In this document: piece by piece, positions 38,451 to 48,218 of the stretch
Layout: every line of letters starts with the position of its first letter
Numbering within the stretch: the stretch's first letter is position 1
DNA from: Candidatus Endomicrobiellum mastotermitis
Lineage (GTDB): Bacteria > Elusimicrobiota > Endomicrobiia > Endomicrobiales > Endomicrobiaceae
Length of the DNA: 52,236 nt
Reading direction: 5' to 3'
Assembly (NCBI GenBank): GCA_031272445.1
Contig: JAISTT010000005.1
Span: forward strand, 1 to 52,236
The notes under the pieces: model-generated
The model's database searches: none
What the model saw: the letters and a program-made list of their open reading frames with translations, nothing else
Told to the model about the DNA's origin: nothing
Made by a program: the position numbers and the translations under genes

Positions 38451-38533
38451 TTTAACCCTAAATAAATAACACTCTTTTAAGATCTTAACTTTTAATTTCT
38501 AAATTATTAGCAATTATGTCAATTTTAATTATC

Positions 38534-39472
38534 TTAAAAAGTCATATTTTTTAAAATATTAAGAGCTAATTCAACTGCATCTCTACCATGCTCTCCAGTA
38601 ACACTCGGCTTCTTACCGTCAATAATACTAGTTAAAAAATTATCGAGCTCATAAAAAAGAGGTTCGTTTGAACGCAGGAGTTTAGGTTTTTTAATTTCTA
38701 TGTCAAAAAGAGAAGTTATTTTTTTTTCAGGATCTTTCTTTTTATAAATTTTAAGATCTTTTTTTGCATAATCTATAGAAATATAACTATCGGGTTGAAA
38801 AATCCTTATTCTTCTATATTTTTCCATTGAAATTCTACTTGCAGATACATCAGCCACACAACTATTTGAATATTTTAATCTTACTTTTGCAATATCTTCA
38901 TTACTTGATAAAACTCTTGCACCATGCGCCTCAAAAAAAACGACTTTATCCTTTATAAGGAAAAATAAAATATCTAAATCGTGTATCATCAAATCTAATA
39001 CTACACCTATATGATTAGTCCTAGGGTCATAAGGCCCTAATCTATTAACTTCAATAAATTTTGGATTGTTTATAAGAGGCATCGCCGCAATAATCGCAGG
39101 GTTAAATCGCTCAACATGCCCCACCTGTAAAATTAAATTTCTAATCTTCGCTATTTCTATAAGTTCTTCAGCTTCTTCAAGGTTTAAAGTAAATGGCTTT
39201 TCAACAAGGCAATGTATATTACTTTTCAAAAGCAATTTTGTTATTTGATAATGATACGGAGTTGGTACTGAAACAACTACTGCATCAACTTTTCCTATAA
39301 GCACATTAAAATCAGTAAGATAACTCGTTTTGTTTGCTTTTGCAATTTTTCTAGCCCTTTTTTCATCTATATCAACTACAAACTCCAATCTTGAATTAGG
39401 ATGATGTTTTAAAATTCTTACATGGTGTTGCCCTAAGCAGCCAACCCCAATAACGGCAGTCTTCACTTTCAT
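38534..39472 (-). CDS. gnnA: Gfo/Idh/MocA oxidoreductase, GnnA-like (UDP-GlcNAc 3-oxidation)
   Basis: 312 residues. Rossmann start AVIGVGCLGQHHVRIL and the family EKP motif in HCLVEKPFTLNLEEAEEL, then GHVERFNPAI and DLMIHDLDILFFL. The start overlaps the stop of the DegT-type aminotransferase by 4 bases. In Acidithiobacillus ferrooxidans and Leptospira, GnnA oxidises the 3-OH of UDP-GlcNAc and GnnB transaminates it to give UDP-GlcNAc3N for lipid A, and the pair lies between lpxA and lpxB, as here. The role is inferred from that order; the family also includes WbpB-like and other sugar oxidoreductases. Confidence 0.7.
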   Translation of the reverse strand: MKVKTAVIGVGCLGQHHVRILKHHPNSRLEFVVDIDEKRARKIAKANKTSYLTDFNVLIGKVDAVVVSVPTPYHYQITKLLLKSNIHCLVEKPFTLNLEEAEELIEIAKIRNLILQVGHVERFNPAIIAAMPLINNPKFIEVNRLGPYDPRTNHIGVVLDLMIHDLDILFFLIKDKVVFFEAHGARVLSSNEDIAKVRLKYSNSCVADVSASRISMEKYRRIRIFQPDSYISIDYAKKDLKIYKKKDPEKKITSLFDIEIKKPKLLRSNEPLFYELDNFLTSIIDGKKPSVTGEHGRDAVELALNILKNMTF

Positions 39473-40563
39473 TTTCTGTATCCACTTACCACTTCAATTA
39501 TCTTATCTACGTCATTTTCAGAAAGAGATGGATGCACTGGAAGTGACAACACTTCTTCCGCAGCTTTTTCAGCTTCCTCACATATTACAGATCCATATCC
39601 ACGTCGTTTGTAAAGTGGTTGTTTATACAATACATTATCATAATAAATCCCACTATTAACACCATTATCCGCTAAATATTTAATGAACTTATTTCTTTCA
39701 ATCGACGAGACTCTTATTGTATATTGATGAAAAACATGCCTACAATTTTTTGGAATGTAAGGTATTTTCAAAAAATCTAAACTTTTAAAGGCCTCATTAT
39801 ACTTTCTAGCATTTATAATTCTCTTCGTAATCCAATTTTCAAGTTGCTCTAACTGAGCTATACCTATCGCAGCAGCAATATTTGTAAGTCTATAGTTATA
39901 ACCTAAAATTGTATGTAACGAATGCCCATATCTACCATGATTTATAAGTTGTCTCCCATACTTATCAGCCTCTTCATCATTTGTAAGGATAACCCCACCT
40001 TCACCTGTCATCATATTCTTTGTAGCATAAAAAGAAAAAGCTGCTGCATCACCAAATGAACCTACCTTTTTATTTTTAAACTCAGCACCATGTGCCTGAC
40101 ATGAATCTTCAATAAGAACAAATTTATATTTTTCCTTAAGCGCTATAATCGCTTCCATATCACATGGTAATCCATAAAGGTGAACTATTAAAACAGCTTT
40201 AATATTCTTATATTTTTCTAATGCTCTTTCGATTCCAATAGAACTTATATTAAAAGTTTTGGGATCAATATCAACAAAAACGGGTTTAGCACCACAAAAA
40301 AGAATTGAATTTGATGTAGCTATAAATGAAAAAGGTGTTGTGATAACCTTATCTCCAGGTTTAATTCCAGACATCAAAAGAGCTACATGAAGTGATGCTG
40401 TACCATTCACATTTGCAATACCAAACTTTACACCAGAGTATCTTGCAAAAGACTGTTCGAACTGCTCAACATATTTTCCACTTGCAAGAATACCTGAATC
40501 CAAAACCTCTTTAATAAGTTGGTTTTCCTTCCATCCAATAATAGGACATGCTACATTTATCAT
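39469..40563 (-). CDS. gnnB: DegT/DnrJ/EryC1 aminotransferase, GnnB-like
   Basis: 364 residues, PLP-dependent sugar aminotransferase. LASGKYVEQFEQSFARYSG and NGTASLHVALLMSGIKPGDKV are at the start, EDSCQAHGAEFKNKKVGSFGD is in the middle, and the PLP lysine lies in SFYATKNMMTGEGG. It would add an amino group to a 3-keto-UDP-sugar made by the neighbouring oxidoreductase. Placement in the lpx gene run supports GnnB over a capsule or O-antigen role, and no other O-antigen genes are nearby. Confidence 0.72.
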   Translation of the reverse strand: MINVACPIIGWKENQLIKEVLDSGILASGKYVEQFEQSFARYSGVKFGIANVNGTASLHVALLMSGIKPGDKVITTPFSFIATSNSILFCGAKPVFVDIDPKTFNISSIGIERALEKYKNIKAVLIVHLYGLPCDMEAIIALKEKYKFVLIEDSCQAHGAEFKNKKVGSFGDAAAFSFYATKNMMTGEGGVILTNDEEADKYGRQLINHGRYGHSLHTILGYNYRLTNIAAAIGIAQLEQLENWITKRIINARKYNEAFKSLDFLKIPYIPKNCRHVFHQYTIRVSSIERNKFIKYLADNGVNSGIYYDNVLYKQPLYKRRGYGSVICEEAEKAAEEVLSLPVHPSLSENDVDKIIEVVSGYRK

Positions 40564-40634
40564 AAATTTTTCACTTTCTATTTTCTATAAACTAATAACA
40601 CTAGATTTCAAATTCAACAAATAGTATATTTTCA

Positions 40635-41435
40635 TTATATAGCTATTATAGTAACTCCACTTTTCTTTGCTATATCTAGAGCCTCATTTTTATCTAATAT
40701 CAAAGTAGCATTAGATTCCACTACCATTGCCCGTACCATATTTTCTTTAAGTGTATAAACAGTATTAACACCTATCACCGGAATATCAAACCTAAAATCT
40801 TGATTTGGCTTTGCCACTTTGACAACTATAGAATTTTCCCCTCCAAGTTTATACGCACGTTTAATACATTCATCTGTACCTTCAACTGATTCAACAGCAA
40901 TGATAGATTTATCCTTTACTACTACAGTCTGACCGATGTCAAGACCTGCTATCTCTTTTGCCATTTTATATCCGAACTCAACATCTCTATTCTCAATTGC
41001 TGAAAGCTTATTGCCAGACAGTACCCCTCTTTCAGCAAGTAAGTGTTTTAAGTAAACATTAGGTGATATAAGACGTATTCCATCTTTTTCAAACTCGTTC
41101 GCAATTGCTCCTAAAATCACATCAGCTTTTTTATTTATTAAACTTCCCATCACCTTAATTGCACGCCAATCCATTTTTATAGCAGAATAAATCTGCACAT
41201 GTTTCACTTGTCCAGCCATCACAACACTTTTCACATCCTCACTTTTTAAGGTATCTAATATTTTTTGAAATTTTCCAACAGAAAACCAATAAATTTTATC
41301 ACAAACTTTATCAAGTTTTATATCTGCTTCTTCTTTCAATGCAATACAAACAACTTTATCTCCACTTTTTTTTATCTCCTGAGCAACTAAAAAAGGAAAT
41401 CTATTATTACCTGCTATAAGTCCTATATTTTTCAT
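40635..41435 (-). CDS. lpxI: UDP-2,3-diacylglucosamine pyrophosphatase LpxI
   Basis: 266 residues. LpxI cuts UDP-2,3-diacylglucosamine to lipid X, replacing LpxH in many bacteria. The start IGLIAGNNRFPFLVAQEIK, MAGQVKHV, FEKDGIRLISPNVYLKHLL, KVAKPNQDFRFDIPVIG (with the catalytic Asp) and ESNATLILDK match the family. It sits 71 bases before the aminotransferase gene and 128 bases after lpxA. Confidence 0.94.
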   Translation of the reverse strand: MKNIGLIAGNNRFPFLVAQEIKKSGDKVVCIALKEEADIKLDKVCDKIYWFSVGKFQKILDTLKSEDVKSVVMAGQVKHVQIYSAIKMDWRAIKVMGSLINKKADVILGAIANEFEKDGIRLISPNVYLKHLLAERGVLSGNKLSAIENRDVEFGYKMAKEIAGLDIGQTVVVKDKSIIAVESVEGTDECIKRAYKLGGENSIVVKVAKPNQDFRFDIPVIGVNTVYTLKENMVRAMVVESNATLILDKNEALDIAKKSGVTIIAI

Positions 41436-41563
41436 ACTTTTTTTAAAACTACCACATATTTATTTATATACATAACAAAATTATTTATCTTGTTGCAAAC
41501 ATCGCACACAATTAGCTTTAACATCATCTTCTTATCTCTTATATTAACAAAAGCTCAAAAAGA

Positions 41564-42343
41564 CTACTTACACCTAATATTTCTAGGCCTCGCAATCCCT
41601 CTTTTAGAATTTCTTATAAAAGCTACTATATCTCTGACATAAGGTGATACTGAATTTTCAAGTTGAGTTATAGCATTATTTAGGGTTAATTTTGACATAA
41701 ACAGTATTCTATAAGCTTCTTTTATATTCTCAATCTCATAAAATTCTACTTTTCTTCTTCTTAATCCTACAACATTCAATCCAGCAAGAATCGCTCTATC
41801 TCCATATGCCGTCACATAAGGTATAATGTCCATACTAACCATTGAACCTGCACCTAACATCACAAACTTTCCAATTTTACAAAATTGATGTATTCCTATA
41901 CTTGCACTTAAAACTGCACAATCACCTATCTTAACATGACCTGCAAGACCTGTCGAATACCCAACTATTACCTCATTCCCAACTACACAATCATGAGCTA
42001 TATGCGCACATGACATAATCATGCAATTTTTTCCAATAATAGTGTTGCCTGATGCAATTGTACCTCTATTTAAAGTAACACATTCTCTTATTATCGTATT
42101 ACTACCCACAATAACCTTTGTTTTTTCACCACAATATTTTAAATCCTGTGGATATCCACCTATTGAAGAGAAACTGAAAATTTTACAATTACTTCCTATA
42201 TCTGCACATTCAATAAACGATTGACCATATATTTTTGTCCCACTTCTTATGATTGTATCCTGACCTATAACAGTATAGGGCCCTATTTTTACATTTTCTT
42301 CAATAATCGCATTCTTATCAATAATAGCCGTTTTATGAATCAT
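41564..42343 (-). CDS. lpxA: UDP-GlcNAc (or UDP-GlcNAc3N) acyltransferase LpxA
   Basis: 259 residues, left-handed beta-helix of hexapeptide repeats followed by a helical C-terminus. HKTAIIDKNAIIEENVKIGPY starts it, the catalytic histidines are in SCAHIAHDCVVGN, and SIGIHQFCKIGKFVMLGAGS and GLRRRKVEF are typical. It transfers a 3-hydroxyacyl chain from ACP to the sugar 3-position. With gnnAB next to it, the natural acceptor may be the 3-amino sugar, giving an amide. It lies 158 bases after lpxC-fabZ. Confidence 0.94.
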   Translation of the reverse strand: MIHKTAIIDKNAIIEENVKIGPYTVIGQDTIIRSGTKIYGQSFIECADIGSNCKIFSFSSIGGYPQDLKYCGEKTKVIVGSNTIIRECVTLNRGTIASGNTIIGKNCMIMSCAHIAHDCVVGNEVIVGYSTGLAGHVKIGDCAVLSASIGIHQFCKIGKFVMLGAGSMVSMDIIPYVTAYGDRAILAGLNVVGLRRRKVEFYEIENIKEAYRILFMSKLTLNNAITQLENSVSPYVRDIVAFIRNSKRGIARPRNIRCK

Positions 42344-42501
42344 GAATAAAATACTCTTAAAAATAATTAAAATTAAAAAACAGAAATAATATCACTCTTT
42401 CCATATAAAAAATTACTATATAGATTAAATACTGGCATAAATACTGATAAATAAATCTCCACAAATTTATAGCAAATTTTACAAATACAGCATTACAATC
42501 T

Positions 42502-43848
42502 TTATTTTCTATCAACAATAACAAACATAAATTCAGCTTCAGCAGCTAACTTTTTATCAACATACGCTCTGCCCTTCATTTTACCACGTCTCCCACTATC
42601 CTTGATTGTTTCTATATGTAATTCTAAAACATCTCCTGGTTTTACCGGTTTACGAAATTTCGCTTTATCTATAGATATGAAATAAGCAAGACAGTTCCTC
42701 ATCTCGGGTCTAGATAAAAACATGACACATGACGTTTGAGCCATTGCTTCAATAATCAAAACACCTGGCATTATTGGTGATCCCGGGAAATGTCCCTGAA
42801 AAAAACTTTCATTACCGCTTACAAGTTTATATCCAATAGCCTCTAAAGGATTTGCCTCATTCATCTTTACTTTATCAATCATTAAAAATGGATACCTATG
42901 TGGTATATAATTCAAAATCTCTTTGAGATCTAACACCATTTCTGTCTTCATTAATCCTGTTTTTCTAACATCATTTACTATTTCTAAAGTTTCATCCTTT
43001 TTAATAATTGCTTTCTTCAAAAATTCTTTTATGAAGCATATATTATTTCTATGTCCAGGCTTATCAGCAACTATCTTAGCTTTCACAGGTTTACCAGCTA
43101 AATAAATATCACCTATTAAATCTAAAATTTTATGTCTTACAAATTCATTGTTATAACGCAATGGCTCTTTATTATGAACACCATCTAAAGCTATAACTAT
43201 TGCATTATCCATAGATCCACCTAAAGCAAGTTTATCTTTTTGAAGTGTCTCTATTTCATAATCAAAACAAAACGTTTTCGCAGGTGCAATATCACCCAAA
43301 TAAAAATCTTTACTTAACCCACTAAAAGACATTTGCTGAAACTTCAAAAATGGATGATTAAAACCTATAGTACATTCCATCTCAAGTTTATCTGATGGAT
43401 ATGCAGATATTTTAGTTTTCCCAAGCTCAAAATATATAGGTTCATTAATAATATAGTACTCTTTAGGAAAATTAAATTCTTTCAATCCACCTTTTAAAAG
43501 AGTTTCTGTAAACGTTTTTGAGCCACCGTCCAAAATCGGAGGTTCATTATTATTTATTTCTATAACCAAATTGTCAATTCCAAGACCAAAACACGCTGAC
43601 ATAATATGTTCAATTGTATGAACTCTTACTCCATTTTTTTCAATGACACTTCCTCTTATAGTTAACTCAGGTGAAATATTTGAACATATAGCTTCAACTT
43701 CAGGTTTATTGGGTAAATCTATCCTTACAAATTTAATACCATAGTTAGCATACGGTGCAGGCTTAAAAATTACGATGCTTTTATCACCAGTATGAAGGCC
43801 TACGCCTTCAACGTAAACTTCTCTCAAAATAGTTGTTTGCCTAGCCAT
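42502..43848 (-). CDS. lpxC-fabZ: Fused UDP-3-O-acyl-GlcNAc deacetylase / 3-hydroxyacyl-ACP dehydratase (LpxC-FabZ)
   Basis: 448 residues. Residues 1 to about 300 are LpxC: zinc ligands in VHTIEHIMSACFG and RHKILDLIGDIYL, and FDYEIETLQK. From about 305, FabZ begins: LDLKEILNYIPHRYPFLMIDKV, GHFPGSPIMPGVLIIEAMAQTS with the catalytic His and Glu. The protein deacetylates the lipid A precursor and dehydrates 3-hydroxyacyl-ACP. Such fusions are known in Bacteroidetes and some other phyla. It is separated by 6 bases from lpxD. No separate fabZ is in the window. Confidence 0.96.
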   Translation of the reverse strand: MARQTTILREVYVEGVGLHTGDKSIVIFKPAPYANYGIKFVRIDLPNKPEVEAICSNISPELTIRGSVIEKNGVRVHTIEHIMSACFGLGIDNLVIEINNNEPPILDGGSKTFTETLLKGGLKEFNFPKEYYIINEPIYFELGKTKISAYPSDKLEMECTIGFNHPFLKFQQMSFSGLSKDFYLGDIAPAKTFCFDYEIETLQKDKLALGGSMDNAIVIALDGVHNKEPLRYNNEFVRHKILDLIGDIYLAGKPVKAKIVADKPGHRNNICFIKEFLKKAIIKKDETLEIVNDVRKTGLMKTEMVLDLKEILNYIPHRYPFLMIDKVKMNEANPLEAIGYKLVSGNESFFQGHFPGSPIMPGVLIIEAMAQTSCVMFLSRPEMRNCLAYFISIDKAKFRKPVKPGDVLELHIETIKDSGRRGKMKGRAYVDKKLAAEAEFMFVIVDRK

Positions 43849-43854
43849 TCAAAT

Positions 43855-44886
43855 TTATCTGCCCCCCAAGTTTTTTTTTATCATTTTCAAATTCCTATAT
43901 ATTTCTGGTAATTTCCTCATCAACGCCCTTATTTTTATACTCTGTTTGATTGGAGCTATAGGGTTACCACCAACTTTTTCAAAATCTTTAATGTTTCTTG
44001 TAACTCCAGACTGAGCTGCTATCATTACATCATTACCTATCCTTAAATGTCCAACAAGTCCAGCTTGGCCACCTATAGTGACATTATTCCCTAAATATGT
44101 TGAACCTGATATTCCTACTTGAGCAACAACCACACAGTTCTCACCAATTCTAACATTATGTGCTATTTGAACAAGATTATCAACTTTTGTCCCATTACCT
44201 ATTTTAGTAACATCCACAGTAGCTCTATCTACTGTGGTATTAGCTCCGACCTCCACATCATCACCTACCTCAACTTTTCCTATTTGTGGAACCTTTTGCA
44301 TTTTTTTTTCATTAGTCGTTGTAAAACCGAAACCATCTCCTCCAATAACAGCACCAGGATGAATAATAACCCTATTGCCTATCTCAGTATAATCCCCTAT
44401 AAAAACATTAGGATATATGAGGCAATCTCTGCCAATTTTTACGTTATTACCTATATATACATTTGGAAATATTCTTGCATTATCATCAATTTTAGTGCCA
44501 GTTTCAATTACAACATTTTGTCCTATATATACATTTACTCCTATCTTAACACTATTCGCTATAAAAGCAGAAAAATGTATATTTCTCTTTTCTAGATTTA
44601 ATCTTTCTTTCTCAATAATACTAAGAACAACACTGTAAGCATATTTAGGATTAGGTACTTTTATTATATTTTTGTTTGTAAACTGCGAAATATCCATATC
44701 ATTCGCAATAAAAATAATTCCAGCTCTACTTTTTAAAGCTTCGGAAAGATACTTTAAATTTTCCAAAAAGGAAATCTCACTTTCTTTTGCAACTGAAAGT
44801 CCACTAACACCTGTTAAAACAATATCCTCATCACCAAAAAGCTTCCCTGAAACAATTGCTGCAAGTTCCGCTGCTGTAATTTTCAT
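43855..44886 (-). CDS. lpxD: UDP-3-O-acylglucosamine N-acyltransferase LpxD
   Basis: 343 residues. The N-terminal uridine-binding domain ([24 protein letters not shown]) is followed by hexapeptide repeats with [14 protein letters not shown] and [16 protein letters not shown] carrying the catalytic histidine, and a short helical tail. It adds the 2-N acyl chain in lipid A synthesis. It is 82 bases downstream of bamA and 6 bases upstream of lpxC-fabZ. The OmpH/Skp chaperone gene common between bamA and lpxD is absent. Confidence 0.96.
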   Translation of the reverse strand: MKITAAELAAIVSGKLFGDEDIVLTGVSGLSVAKESEISFLENLKYLSEALKSRAGIIFIANDMDISQFTNKNIIKVPNPKYAYSVVLSIIEKERLNLEKRNIHFSAFIANSVKIGVNVYIGQNVVIETGTKIDDNARIFPNVYIGNNVKIGRDCLIYPNVFIGDYTEIGNRVIIHPGAVIGGDGFGFTTTNEKKMQKVPQIGKVEVGDDVEVGANTTVDRATVDVTKIGNGTKVDNLVQIAHNVRIGENCVVVAQVGISGSTYLGNNVTIGGQAGLVGHLRIGNDVMIAAQSGVTRNIKDFEKVGGNPIAPIKQSIKIRALMRKLPEIYRNLKMIKKNLGGR

Positions 44887-44968
44887 TGTATACCCTAGCC
44901 GCCCCTATAACTCATATAATTTTTAAGCATTAAATTCACAATCTAATTTTCGCTTCTAAACTATCTTC

Positions 44969-47206
44969 TTATTTAAAAATACCTAAAGTAAAATAAAATT
45001 TTAATCCAGGTTTTTCAGTCAATCTATATGCACAATCAACCCTTATAGGAAGCATGGGTATTGGTAACCTAATTCCAAAACCCACACTTTGATACAACTT
45101 TTTCTCCACCCTCTTCCTTTCCCAAAGTCCTCCTACATCGTAGAACAAAAAGCCTTGAATAAACGTTCTCCCTGTTTGTGAAAATATTGGGAATTTATAT
45201 TCGACATTTATTACCCCCATAAGTTTACCATTATAAGGCTTAATTTCATCTCTATCATAACCCCTTACAGTATCTGATCCTCCTATATAGAACCTCTCAT
45301 ATATAGGAACTGATTGGTTTCCATAAGACGCAACTAACCCCACACGCAAATTAGCACTTAATACAAATCTCCAAAATGTAGGAAAGAACCATTCAGAATC
45401 GACAAACCCTCTAACAAAATTTTTATTGCCACCTAATATATTACTCGCCATCTGTAAAGTTACATGATGTATAGTTCCTTTTGAAGGATCAAAAATATAA
45501 TCTCTTGAATCATATAAGAAGTGAGAAAAAACACTCGATATTCTGCCTTTTTCCAAAATTTTATCATTATCAACACTAGTAAAACACGAACGAAAGTTAA
45601 CATTTTCATACCCATATCCAAATGACAAACTTATTCTCTCACCAATTCTAGGATTTAACTTTACTTCAAATCCAGTCCTTTTGTCACTTTCTTTTTGCCA
45701 CTCCTTAGAAGTGTCATCATGGTTCTTTATATCTCTATTCTTTATCTTTATATCTTTAGTATCATCCCTTTTATAAACATTGAAAATCAAGCCCATATTT
45801 TTATCAAAAATCCAAGGCTCAATCCAACCAACTTCATAATTTTGCTTTTCCTTGACTATCTCACAAAGCAAATTCAATTTTTGCCCCAATCCAAACATAT
45901 TTACATGTTGAAATTGAACTGATCCAATAATAGACTTAGAATATCCAAGACCGGCACTAAACAAGTTTGAACGATTACTTTCTGTAACATAAAATTCTAA
46001 ATCAACAGTATTAGACATCTCAGTAGGCAACTCATTATATTTTACATCTTCAATAAAACCTAAATTATAAATCCTTTCAATACTTCTTAATAGCTTTTTT
46101 TTCATCAGCACATTTCCTGATCTCAGAAGTATTTCTCTCCTTATAACTTTATCTTTAGTAGAGACAAGACCAGCAATGTAAATATTTCTTAAATAAAAAA
46201 CTTCATTTTCCTCAACTAAAAAATTTACATCCACAGTTCCATTAACATCTTCTTTACTAAAACACGGTTTAACCACTACCTTAAAATATCCTTTATTAAA
46301 ATATGATTCACAAATATGATTTACAGTTTCTTCAATTTTATGCTGGTCAAAAATTTCACCTTTTTTAATTTTAATTACCTTTTTCATATACTTATCGCCA
46401 ACAACAAAATTTCCAATATAAGTCACAGATCCTATTTTATATCTATTACCCTCATTAATATTTAAAGTTAAAAACATTTCCGTTTCAGCATCATTACACT
46501 TAGTAGCCGAAGAAACAAATTGATAATCTATAAAACCATTGTTTTTATAAAATGTTTCTATCGATTTTAAATCCATTTGATAAACATCTTCTTTAAATAC
46601 TTTTCCAAGTTTTGTTTTCATAACTTTAAGAATTTCTTTTTCTTTAAAACAAGCTATACCTTCAATTTTAATATCTTTTATAACGATTTTATTATTTTCT
46701 GTTATAAGAAAAGTTACTGTCATTTTATTTGTATCAACGTTAACTGTAGGATAAGCTTCAATTTTACAATTAACATAACCTTTATTACTATACAGAGTAT
46801 TTATCTTTTTCTTAGTTTCCTCAAGTTTTGAAAAACTATAATAATCTTTCTCCTTCAACATACTTAGACTCTTAAGCTTACGTGTAGAAAATTCTGAATT
46901 TCCTCTAAAAACAATACGTTCTATAAAAGGCTCTTCACTAACTTCAAAAACAAGGCTCCCACTCTGTTTATTAAAATGAAATTTAACATCATTAAAGTAA
47001 CCTAAACCTGCAATTGAAGCTACATCCTTCTTTACTTGATATTTTGAATAGTACTTCCCTTTTTTAAGATCTATAACTGATAAAACATTTTTTAAACTTA
47101 CATTTTTCAATCCCTTAATCAAAACATCCGAAACCATATAGCTATCTGCATAAGAATGCACAGAAAAAAGTATAAAAATAAGTATCAAAATATAACGAAT
47201 TTTCAC
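44969..47206 (-). CDS. bamA: Outer membrane assembly factor BamA
   Basis: 745 residues. A signal peptide (IRYILILIFILFSVHSYA) precedes about five POTRA domains (to about 400) and an Omp85 beta-barrel containing RFYIGGSDTVRGYDRDEI, the conserved lid-loop signature. It folds outer membrane proteins. No ATG is available at the start; GTG at 47206 with GAGG six bases upstream is chosen over the TTG four codons earlier. The C-terminus ends FYFTLGIFK, so the usual terminal Phe/Trp is followed by one Lys. It lies between coaX (78 bases) and lpxD. Confidence 0.94.
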   Translation of the reverse strand: MKIRYILILIFILFSVHSYADSYMVSDVLIKGLKNVSLKNVLSVIDLKKGKYYSKYQVKKDVASIAGLGYFNDVKFHFNKQSGSLVFEVSEEPFIERIVFRGNSEFSTRKLKSLSMLKEKDYYSFSKLEETKKKINTLYSNKGYVNCKIEAYPTVNVDTNKMTVTFLITENNKIVIKDIKIEGIACFKEKEILKVMKTKLGKVFKEDVYQMDLKSIETFYKNNGFIDYQFVSSATKCNDAETEMFLTLNINEGNRYKIGSVTYIGNFVVGDKYMKKVIKIKKGEIFDQHKIEETVNHICESYFNKGYFKVVVKPCFSKEDVNGTVDVNFLVEENEVFYLRNIYIAGLVSTKDKVIRREILLRSGNVLMKKKLLRSIERIYNLGFIEDVKYNELPTEMSNTVDLEFYVTESNRSNLFSAGLGYSKSIIGSVQFQHVNMFGLGQKLNLLCEIVKEKQNYEVGWIEPWIFDKNMGLIFNVYKRDDTKDIKIKNRDIKNHDDTSKEWQKESDKRTGFEVKLNPRIGERISLSFGYGYENVNFRSCFTSVDNDKILEKGRISSVFSHFLYDSRDYIFDPSKGTIHHVTLQMASNILGGNKNFVRGFVDSEWFFPTFWRFVLSANLRVGLVASYGNQSVPIYERFYIGGSDTVRGYDRDEIKPYNGKLMGVINVEYKFPIFSQTGRTFIQGFLFYDVGGLWERKRVEKKLYQSVGFGIRLPIPMLPIRVDCAYRLTEKPGLKFYFTLGIFK

Positions 47207-47296
47207 TAAAAACCTCAATCTCCTTTAAAAATTAAAAATATTTATAAATATAAATGCATAGCTACCACATATTCTACAAAACACATTAATCTTTAT

Positions 47297-48097
47297 TTAT
47301 TTATCACTTTTAACACTTTTTCCCCATATAATGCGTATCCCTTCCAAAGTTAAATCTGGTAAAACAGTCTCTATTTCTTTTACATCATTTGATATAAGTC
47401 CAGCCAACCCACCAGTAGCAATCACATGTTTAACTTTTACTTCTTTTTTCATTCTTATAATAAGTTCCTTTACAAGTCCTACATACCCAAAATATGTACC
47501 AGATTGTATACACTCAAAAGTGCTAAAACCTACTGACCTTAAAGGTTTCTTTATCTCAACAATATTTGGAAGCTGTGATGTCTTTAAACTTAAAGACTGC
47601 ATCAAAATTGACGGTCCCATAACTATTGCTCCACCAAGATACTCACCAGTACAGTTTATACAGTCAAAAGTTGTCGCTGTACCAAAATCAACAACAATAC
47701 AACCTTCTTCTTCATTGTAAAAAGAGTACGCAGCTACAACATTAGCAATTCTATCAGCACCTGTTTCTTTAGAATTTTCTGCTGAAAAAACAAGTCCTCC
47801 ACAATTATCGCAACTTACAAAAAATATCTCTTTATCAAAATATTTTTTAAAAAGTTCCCTAAAAACATCATTTAGTTGAGGAATAACACTTGAAACCGCA
47901 ATATTAGTTACTTCCTTTGCATCAAAACCAGAATAAAAAAGCATATTTATAAGCATTACTGCATACTCATCAGAAGTCCATCTTTTTCTAGTAAACATTC
48001 TCCAAATTTTCAATGGTCCAGGTAAAACCTTTCCATCCCTCGTACCAAATAATCCAACAGTTATATTTGTATTACCAACATCTAATGCAAGAAACAT
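47297..48097 (-). CDS. coaX: Type III pantothenate kinase CoaX
   Basis: 266 residues, ASKHA-fold kinase for the first CoA step. LALDVGNTNITVGLF binds ATP, ETGADRIANVVAAY and VVDFGTATTFDCI are the family motifs, and LGGAIVMGPSI and ATGGLAG complete it. CoaX is not feedback-inhibited by CoA and needs a monovalent cation. With coaD at 19829 it gives two CoA pathway steps in the window, though they are far apart. No BirA domain is fused. Confidence 0.95.
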   Translation of the reverse strand: MFLALDVGNTNITVGLFGTRDGKVLPGPLKIWRMFTRKRWTSDEYAVMLINMLFYSGFDAKEVTNIAVSSVIPQLNDVFRELFKKYFDKEIFFVSCDNCGGLVFSAENSKETGADRIANVVAAYSFYNEEEGCIVVDFGTATTFDCINCTGEYLGGAIVMGPSILMQSLSLKTSQLPNIVEIKKPLRSVGFSTFECIQSGTYFGYVGLVKELIIRMKKEVKVKHVIATGGLAGLISNDVKEIETVLPDLTLEGIRIIWGKSVKSDK

Positions 48098-48218
48098 AAC
48101 ATCTTCTTTCCAATATACAATAATATTTTAAACGTTAAGCTAACTAATTTAATTATAAAACCCAAACCTATCCATTTGCAAAAGTGTATGTCTTGAAGAT
48201 TAAATATATATAAGGAAG

